Positions 30,642 through 36,567 of a stretch of 36,567 nucleotides of DNA are shown here, one piece after another. Each line of letters starts with the position of its first letter. Within the stretch, counting starts at the first letter, position 1. This stretch comes from Chloroflexia bacterium SDU3-3 (lineage in GTDB: Bacteria; Chloroflexota; Chloroflexia; Chloroflexales; Roseiflexaceae), in contig WBOU01000028.1 in NCBI GenBank assembly GCA_009268125.1, forward strand, positions 1 to 36,567, written 5' to 3'. The notes under the pieces were generated by a model. The model did no database searches, was not told where the DNA came from, and saw only the letters and a program-made list of their open reading frames with translations. A program made the translations under genes and the position numbers.

Positions 30642-32669
30642 CTAGCGGGCGACGAGCGGCATATATGCCCGTGGCTCTATCGAGATCATCACCTGGATTG
30701 ACTTGACTGCGTTCAGCAGGCCAGCGCCGGTGTCGGCGGCGGTGCCATTGGCGATCGGCGACGCGCCTTGCTCCATCAGCATCTCGGCGGCGCTGCTGTT
30801 AAAGGGCTTGCCGTGGGTGCTGGCGTACTCCTTGATCAGCGCGGCCACGCCTGCGGCATGCGGGGCGGCGGCGGAAGTGCCATAGAAGCGATTGGCGTTC
30901 CCGAAGAACGATGTTAACCCGCCGTCGGTGGCGGCGAAGTCGGGCTTATTGAGCACCTGGGGCGTGGCCAGCGCTGCGGCTGGGGTGCGCGCCAGGTTGA
31001 CGCCATCGCTCGCGCCCGCCGCGTAGGTGAGCGGGCCGAAGTAGTGGGTTGCCGGCCCAAGCGAGGTGAACGTTTCGGGCGTGTTGCTGTTGTTATACGG
31101 GACAGCGGCCACGCCGATGCCCTCGGCCACCGCCACGTGGTCGCCCACCGATGGCCCGAAGCTGTCGACGCTGTTGTTGCTGGCGTTATACTCGGTGGCC
31201 GTGATGCCACGAGCGCTCTGAAACACGTACTTGATACGCGGCGTGCCGCTGCCAGTGTAGCGCCCGATGATCAGCGCGTAGGTTTTGCCCGCAGCCCCCG
31301 ACCATCCGGTGATCTCCACTGGCGACTGCGTGCCGGTGTAGCTGCTTTGGGTGCCATTTGAGTCGGTGGCGCGCGCCACCAGCTGATTGGTGCTGGTATC
31401 AATGATGAAGATGTCGAGATCGGTAGCGATGCCGAACCACGGCTCGGCCCACTGGAACTCCATCACCGGCGACATGCCGCTAGCCCCGGCGGTGAACGCG
31501 CTGGTGGCATCCTGGCCGCTGCCGGGGTTGAAGTTGTGACAATCCTTGGGTTTTTCCTGCGCAGGGACCGGGCTGCCATCGAACATCGTGAAATCGGGGC
31601 AGGCCATGGGGCGGTAGGCGCTAGCCTCGTAGGATGTGATGTTGTTCCCGGCGTTGTCGCGCTTGTTGGCGTTGCCCGCCGCCGTGAAGTGCGGGATGCC
31701 CTTGGCGGCATTCTCGCGGATGGCGAGGTTCACCGGGCCATCTTGGAAGAACGGCTCGCCATAGAACACGATATCGTCGGTGATGATATCCATGCCCGCG
31801 TTGCCCAGGTCGCGGATGTTGTCGGCCATCTCGTACATGCTGCCGCCCGCCGTGGCGAAGGCCAGGCTGGCATCGGGAGCGAGGTCGTGCACGATCTGGA
31901 GCATCGCACGGCCCTCATCGCTTTGCAAGGCGGCGTCGTCGCTGGCCTCGTGCACCACCTCCACCGGCGTGGTGTCGCCGCATGGGTTGTCCGCCCCAGG
32001 CAGATCGCCCGCCTCGATGTCCTGCTGGGCAGTGGTGATCGAACCCTCTTTATCATACGAGTCGGAAACCACGCCCACTTTCACGCCGCTGCCAGTGACA
32101 CTGTAGGTGGTTCGTGCCTCGGCGGCCTTCAGCTGGGTGTCGCCCTCGCTCAGCACGCCGGTGGGGCAGGTAGCGGCGGCGGTGGTGCGCCGCGCGGCCA
32201 TGCTGGCGGACACGGGCTGCTCGCTGCGGTGGCGCGGGGCCAGGGCCTCGCCCACGTAGGCCACCGCGCCCACGGCGGACACCGCGTCGAGGCTGCCCGG
32301 CGGCACATAGGCGTCGATCACGCCGAAGCGCTCGGACACGTGGCGGATGGTCGCGCCAGCGGCCACCAGCGCGGCCTGGGTAGTGGGCGACACATCGCTG
32401 ACGCGGATGCTGGCCAGCACTGCGCCATCGGCGCTGAACTGCATGCTGCCCGGCCCGCTGGCGGGCAGGCTCAGTGCGCCTGCCACCTGAGCGCGCGACC
32501 TGCTGGCCATGGCGGGCGCGCTCAGCTGGGCCAGCCTGCTGCTCAGCTTCCCATCGGCTTTGCCTGTCTCACCCTGGGCGGAGACAGGCATGGCGATACA
32601 CAGCACGATCATCGCGGGGAGGCAGCGGATTCCGAGCCATCGTCGGCTGGAAGGGCGGTTGTGGGTCAT
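30642..32669 (-). CDS. Secreted subtilase, S8/S53-like with Glu at the His position
   Basis: A 675-residue exported serine peptidase with a signal peptide (about 1-32) and a propeptide-like part to about 190. Asp203 in GVVSDSYD and Ser599 in FYGTSAAAPHAAG occupy the subtilisin Asp and Ser positions, and N334 in TAAGN the oxyanion site. At the His64 position stands E252 in SDEGRAMLQIVHD, as in sedolisins. A beta-sandwich insert (about 400-485) interrupts the catalytic domain. The C-terminus ends in RAYMPLVAR. AGGAAAG supports the ATG at 32669 rather than the open frame up to 32807. Confidence 0.88.
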   Translation of the reverse strand: MTHNRPSSRRWLGIRCLPAMIVLCIAMPVSAQGETGKADGKLSSRLAQLSAPAMASRSRAQVAGALSLPASGPGSMQFSADGAVLASIRVSDVSPTTQAALVAAGATIRHVSERFGVIDAYVPPGSLDAVSAVGAVAYVGEALAPRHRSEQPVSASMAARRTTAAATCPTGVLSEGDTQLKAAEARTTYSVTGSGVKVGVVSDSYDKEGSITTAQQDIEAGDLPGADNPCGDTTPVEVVHEASDDAALQSDEGRAMLQIVHDLAPDASLAFATAGGSMYEMADNIRDLGNAGMDIITDDIVFYGEPFFQDGPVNLAIRENAAKGIPHFTAAGNANKRDNAGNNITSYEASAYRPMACPDFTMFDGSPVPAQEKPKDCHNFNPGSGQDATSAFTAGASGMSPVMEFQWAEPWFGIATDLDIFIIDTSTNQLVARATDSNGTQSSYTGTQSPVEITGWSGAAGKTYALIIGRYTGSGTPRIKYVFQSARGITATEYNASNNSVDSFGPSVGDHVAVAEGIGVAAVPYNNSNTPETFTSLGPATHYFGPLTYAAGASDGVNLARTPAAALATPQVLNKPDFAATDGGLTSFFGNANRFYGTSAAAPHAAGVAALIKEYASTHGKPFNSSAAEMLMEQGASPIANGTAADTGAGLLNAVKSIQVMISIEPRAYMPLVAR

Positions 32670-32772
32670 GTGGTGTTCTTTCCTGTTGTGTGTTTGGGCT
32701 GGTTGGGGAGAAGAGGCTGGGTCGTTCTTTGCTACTCTGGGAGATCTTACCACAAAACATCGCGCGCCGCCG

Positions 32773-34002
<1,230 letters not shown>

Positions 34003-34045
34003 GGGTCGCTCCTATCATCAGCTCGGTGGCTTCTCCGGCACAGAA

Positions 34046-34078
34046 AAGAGGGCGCGGGCCACTGGCCCACGCCCTCTT
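34046..34078 (-). terminator. Hairpin terminator of the sugar isomerase gene
   Basis: A 15-bp stem with one mismatch (34046-34060 with 34064-34078) and a 3-nt loop is followed on the minus strand by CTTTTCTG. It lies 26 bp past the stop of the isomerase gene. Confidence 0.7.
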
Positions 34079-34103
34079 CTACGCAGCGGCGGAAGATTCA
34101 GCC

Positions 34104-34865
34104 CTACGCGCGCCCGATCGAGCGCAGGTAGTTCAGGCTGATGCCCACGCTCTCCAGCGGCGGGCGCTTGCACACATCCTGCTCGACCACATAGTACTCC
34201 ACGCCGATCTCATCGCCCACGGCGAACAGCGCGGGGAAGTCCAGCGTTCCCGACCCGACCTCGGCGAACTCCTGCTCGGGGGTGTCGGCCATGTCCTTGA
34301 TGTGCACCAGCGGCACGCTGCCGGCCATGCCGCGCAGCAGCGCCTGCGGGTCTACGCCCGCCTTGGCGACCCAGTACACATCCAGCTCCGACTTCACCAG
34401 CGCGGGGTCGGCCTCCTCGAACAGCAGCGCCAGGCCGGTGGCGTCGCCGTAGCGCTGGAACTCGAAGTCGTGGTTGTGGTAGCACAGCTGCATGCCGTGC
34501 TCCTTGGCCTTGCGGCCATACTCGTTCAGCTGCTGGCCCAGGCGGCGGTAGTCGTCGCCGCTGGTGCGGCGCTCCGGCGCGAGGTAGGGCACCACCGGGT
34601 ACTTGCCGCCCAGCACGGCCAGGTTCTCCAGCCACAGGTCGGCGTTGCTCTCGAACTTATCCAGGCCGATGTGCATCCCCGACACGGACAGCCCCAGCGT
34701 ATCAAGCTCGCGCCGCAGCTGGGCGGCGGTCATATCGCCAAGCGTCACAAGCTCCACCGCGCGGTAGCCCAGCTCCGCAAGCGCGCGGAGCGTCCCAACA
34801 TAGTCGGCGGCCACGGCCTCGCGCAGGGTGTACATCTGAACAGAGATAGGGTTTGCTGATGCCAC
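34104..34865 (-). CDS. Sugar phosphate isomerase/epimerase (xylose-isomerase-like TIM barrel)
   Basis: A protein of about 253 residues of the AP-endonuclease-2-like TIM-barrel family. It begins ISVQMYTLREAVAAD and holds the family pattern ELGYRAVELV, LCYHNHDFEF (His and acidic residues at the metal site), ELDVYWVAKAG and VHIKDM. It probably interconverts a keto sugar or cyclitol. The GTG at 34865 is favoured as start since AAGGAG stands 6 bp upstream; the ATG at 34880 would contain that site inside the coding sequence. The two differ by five residues. Confidence 0.88.
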   Translation of the reverse strand: MASANPISVQMYTLREAVAADYVGTLRALAELGYRAVELVTLGDMTAAQLRRELDTLGLSVSGMHIGLDKFESNADLWLENLAVLGGKYPVVPYLAPERRTSGDDYRRLGQQLNEYGRKAKEHGMQLCYHNHDFEFQRYGDATGLALLFEEADPALVKSELDVYWVAKAGVDPQALLRGMAGSVPLVHIKDMADTPEQEFAEVGSGTLDFPALFAVGDEIGVEYYVVEQDVCKRPPLESVGISLNYLRSIGRA

Positions 34866-35125
34866 AATAGACTCCTTCATGAAGCTACATCGCTTTCACC
34901 GCCATGGTTCCGCGTTCACCGTTTTTTGTCAAGGGCAGCAAGACCGAGATAGCGCAAATGTTGGAAAAAACTGCTCTGCCGCGCCTTTCGGGGCGCTACC
35001 GCTGCGGGATGGATTATGGCCAGCAGGCTCTTGCTTACGCCTTCGCCGGATGGGCCAGGCCGATCCGTTTTTTGTAGAATCGCGTAGAGAAGCCAGGAGC
35101 GGCCAAGTGCGAGGAGAGAACACCA
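34866..35125. other. Divergent promoter region
   Basis: About 260 bp between the isomerase gene and the FAD oxidoreductase gene. A TAGAAT at about 35076-35081 could be the -10 of the plus-strand gene, without a good -35. No gene is visible. Confidence 0.35.
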
Positions 35126-36400
35126 ATGCATGTGCTGATTATTGGCGCTGGGGTTGCGGGCCTCACATGCGGGCGCGAGCTGCTGCGCGCCGGGCACCAT
35201 GTCACGCTGCTGGAGGCATCCGATGGCCCCGGCGGGCGCGTGCGCAGCGATGTGGTGGGCGGCTACACACTCGACCGTGGCTTCCAGGTGCTGTTCGAGG
35301 CCTACCCCGCCGCCCAGCGCCAGCTCGACATGGCCGCGCTCGACCTGCGGCGCTTCGACCCCGGCGCGATCATCTGCGCGGCCGGCAGGCGCCTGCCCAT
35401 CGCCGACCCGCTGCGCGACCCGGCCAGCGCGCTGGCTACGGCGCTCTCCCCCGCCTTTACCCCCGCCGACAAGCTGCGGGTGGCGCGGCTCGCGCTGGAG
35501 CTGCGGGCGCAGGGTGTGGATGCGCTGCTCTCCGGCGAGGATCGATCGAGCCTAGCGTTTCTGCTGCAGCGCGGCTTCAGCATGCGCAGCATCGACCTAT
35601 TCTTTCGCCCGTTCTTCGGCGGCGTGCTGCTCGACCCGGATCTTGAGACCAGCGCCAAATGCCTGAAGTTCGACTTCAAGATGCTGGCATCCGGCGGTAT
35701 CGCGGTGCCCGCCAATGGCATGGGCCAGATCAGCGCGCAGCTGGCCGCCCCGCTTGAGGCGCAGGGCCGCATCCGCTATGGCTGCCGCGCCGCCGCACTG
35801 CTCTACGAGGGCGGTCGCGTCACCGGCGCGCAGCTGGAGCATGGGGATGCCGTGCACGCCGACGCGGTGGTGGTTGCCACCCCCGCCCCCGAGGCAGCCC
35901 GGCTGAGCGGAGATCCCATTGCGCTGGGTGCGCGCGGCACCGCCACGCTCTATCTGGCAGGCGATATGCAGCTCTACCAAGGCAAAAAGCTGCTGCTCAA
36001 CCCCACCCCCGGCGCGCTGGTGAACAACGCCCAGCTGATGACAAACATCAGCCCGGCCTACGCGCCCCAGGGTAAGCACCTGCTAAGTGTGGCCACCACC
36101 CGCACCCCGCCCGGCGACGACATGGCGCTGTTCAAGGCCGCGCTACGCGACCTGCACCACATGTTCGCGGGCGACCCGCTGGCCCAAGCCGCGCTGACCA
36201 GCTACCAGCCGCTGCGGGCCTACCGCATCCCGTTCGCGCAGTTCGCCCAGCCAGCTGGCATCCACCCGCAGCTACCCGACAACCGCACGGGGCACCCCGG
36301 CCTGTTCTTCGCCGCCGAGTTCACCGAGGCCAGCAGCATCAATGCCGCGATGATCAGCGGCGAGAAGTGTGCGGTTGCGGTGCAGCAGGATGTAGCGTAA
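35126..36400 (+). CDS. FAD-dependent amine oxidase/phytoene desaturase-like protein
   Basis: A 424-residue flavoprotein. The N-terminal dinucleotide fold is VLIIGAGVAGLTCGRELLRAGHHVTLLEA, followed by GPGGRVRS, the second FAD motif of the amine oxidase/phytoene desaturase group. The C-terminal FAD-contact region reads GLFFAAEFTEASSINAAMISGEKCA. The substrate is open; carotenoid-like or amine substrates are possible. GAGGAGA supports the ATG. The gene is monocistronic and ends at a strong hairpin. Confidence 0.9.
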   Translation: MHVLIIGAGVAGLTCGRELLRAGHHVTLLEASDGPGGRVRSDVVGGYTLDRGFQVLFEAYPAAQRQLDMAALDLRRFDPGAIICAAGRRLPIADPLRDPASALATALSPAFTPADKLRVARLALELRAQGVDALLSGEDRSSLAFLLQRGFSMRSIDLFFRPFFGGVLLDPDLETSAKCLKFDFKMLASGGIAVPANGMGQISAQLAAPLEAQGRIRYGCRAAALLYEGGRVTGAQLEHGDAVHADAVVVATPAPEAARLSGDPIALGARGTATLYLAGDMQLYQGKKLLLNPTPGALVNNAQLMTNISPAYAPQGKHLLSVATTRTPPGDDMALFKAALRDLHHMFAGDPLAQAALTSYQPLRAYRIPFAQFAQPAGIHPQLPDNRTGHPGLFFAAEFTEASSINAAMISGEKCAVAVQQDVA

Positions 36401-36407
36401 AACGCAA

Positions 36408-36438
36408 AACCGCCGCCGAGCACTGCTCGGCGGCGGTT
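36408..36438. terminator. Bidirectional terminator between the FAD gene and 5S rRNA
   Basis: A perfect 14-bp stem (36408-36421 with 36425-36438) with a 3-nt loop. On the minus strand it is followed by TTTTGCGTTTTA, which suits the end of the rRNA operon. On the plus strand CTGTTGTTT follows, serving the flavoprotein gene. Confidence 0.8.
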
Positions 36439-36450
36439 CTGTTGTTTGGT

Positions 36451-36567
36451 GGGCGCGCGGACCTTGTCTCCCAGCTCCAGGGGAGCCAGTACCTTCAGCG
36501 CTGCGGTGTTTCACGACCCGGTTCGAGATGGGACGGGGTGGGGCCACCGCGCTCAACGCACGCCACT
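36451..36567 (-). rRNA. rrf: 5S ribosomal RNA
   Basis: Read on the minus strand, this stretch has the 5S landmarks: CCCCGTCCCATCTCGAACC, CGTGAAACACCGCAGCGC, GGTACTGG and GGGAGACAAGGTCC. Helix I forms between 36557-36564 and 36452-36459 (GGCGTGCG with CGCGCGCC). The gene is essentially complete within about 115 nt, with its 5' end at or within a few bases of the window edge. It probably closes an rRNA operon lying outside the window. Confidence 0.93.

Noticed and set aside
36272-36556. 94-codon minus-strand frame over the right end
   Set aside because: It overlaps the 5S rRNA gene and its terminator.

Overview
The window is GC-rich (by eye roughly 65 percent) chromosomal DNA carrying about 27 intact protein genes, one broken gene and a 5S rRNA gene cut by the right edge. 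The gene mix points to Chloroflexota, probably class Chloroflexia: an RsbR-type STAS stress regulator, an LLM-class F420-type oxidoreductase, proline-rich lipoproteins with beta-propellers, secreted proteins with LGFP-like modules, and a subtilase ending in a YMPLVAR tail. This assignment is an inference; the 5S gene would be the best check.

Left part (1-7165). A 21-bp hairpin-forming tandem array opens the window. Next comes a heterodimeric ABC exporter operon on the minus strand with one degenerate and one consensus ATPase site, preceded by two look-alike hairpins that could act as a leader attenuator. An ArsR repressor and an MFS efflux permease diverge from a shared region with a perfect palindrome and TCGAAAT repeats. 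Then follow an AT-rich orphan membrane protein and the wreck of an MglA-like small GTPase.

Central part (7166-18825). This is mostly household and stress-type metabolism in short operons: a GDP-mannose dehydratase/reductase-family enzyme, a zinc-ribbon repeat protein, a two-domain VOC protein with an SOS-box-like palindrome upstream, an RsbR-like STAS protein, an AraC-DinB-VOC operon, a DJ-1/PfpI-EamA pair, a TMEM175-like channel followed by a GNAT acetyltransferase, an isochorismatase-VOC fusion, and a lipoprotein propeller.

Right part (18826-36567). A two-gene cassette of lower GC content encodes a glycine-zipper miniprotein and a coiled-coil protein with a central hydrophobic segment. It is the best candidate here for an undescribed system. 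After it come a nitrilase-type hydrolase, a small conserved protein, a plus-strand manA-methyltransferase-murI cluster under a promoter with a 20-bp perfect palindrome, an LLM oxidoreductase, a nearly 1-kb gene-poor stretch with a 21-bp minisatellite and a three-hairpin block, an RNHCP-domain protein, a small lipoprotein, a modular secreted glycoside hydrolase, a subtilase with Glu at the His position, a PQQ-type sugar dehydrogenase lipoprotein, a TIM-barrel sugar isomerase, an FAD amine oxidase-type protein and the 5S rRNA.

A dispersed intergenic repeat built from two short related blocks occurs four times, always between genes. Most transcription units end in perfect GC-rich hairpins, several placed between convergent genes where they can serve both strands.
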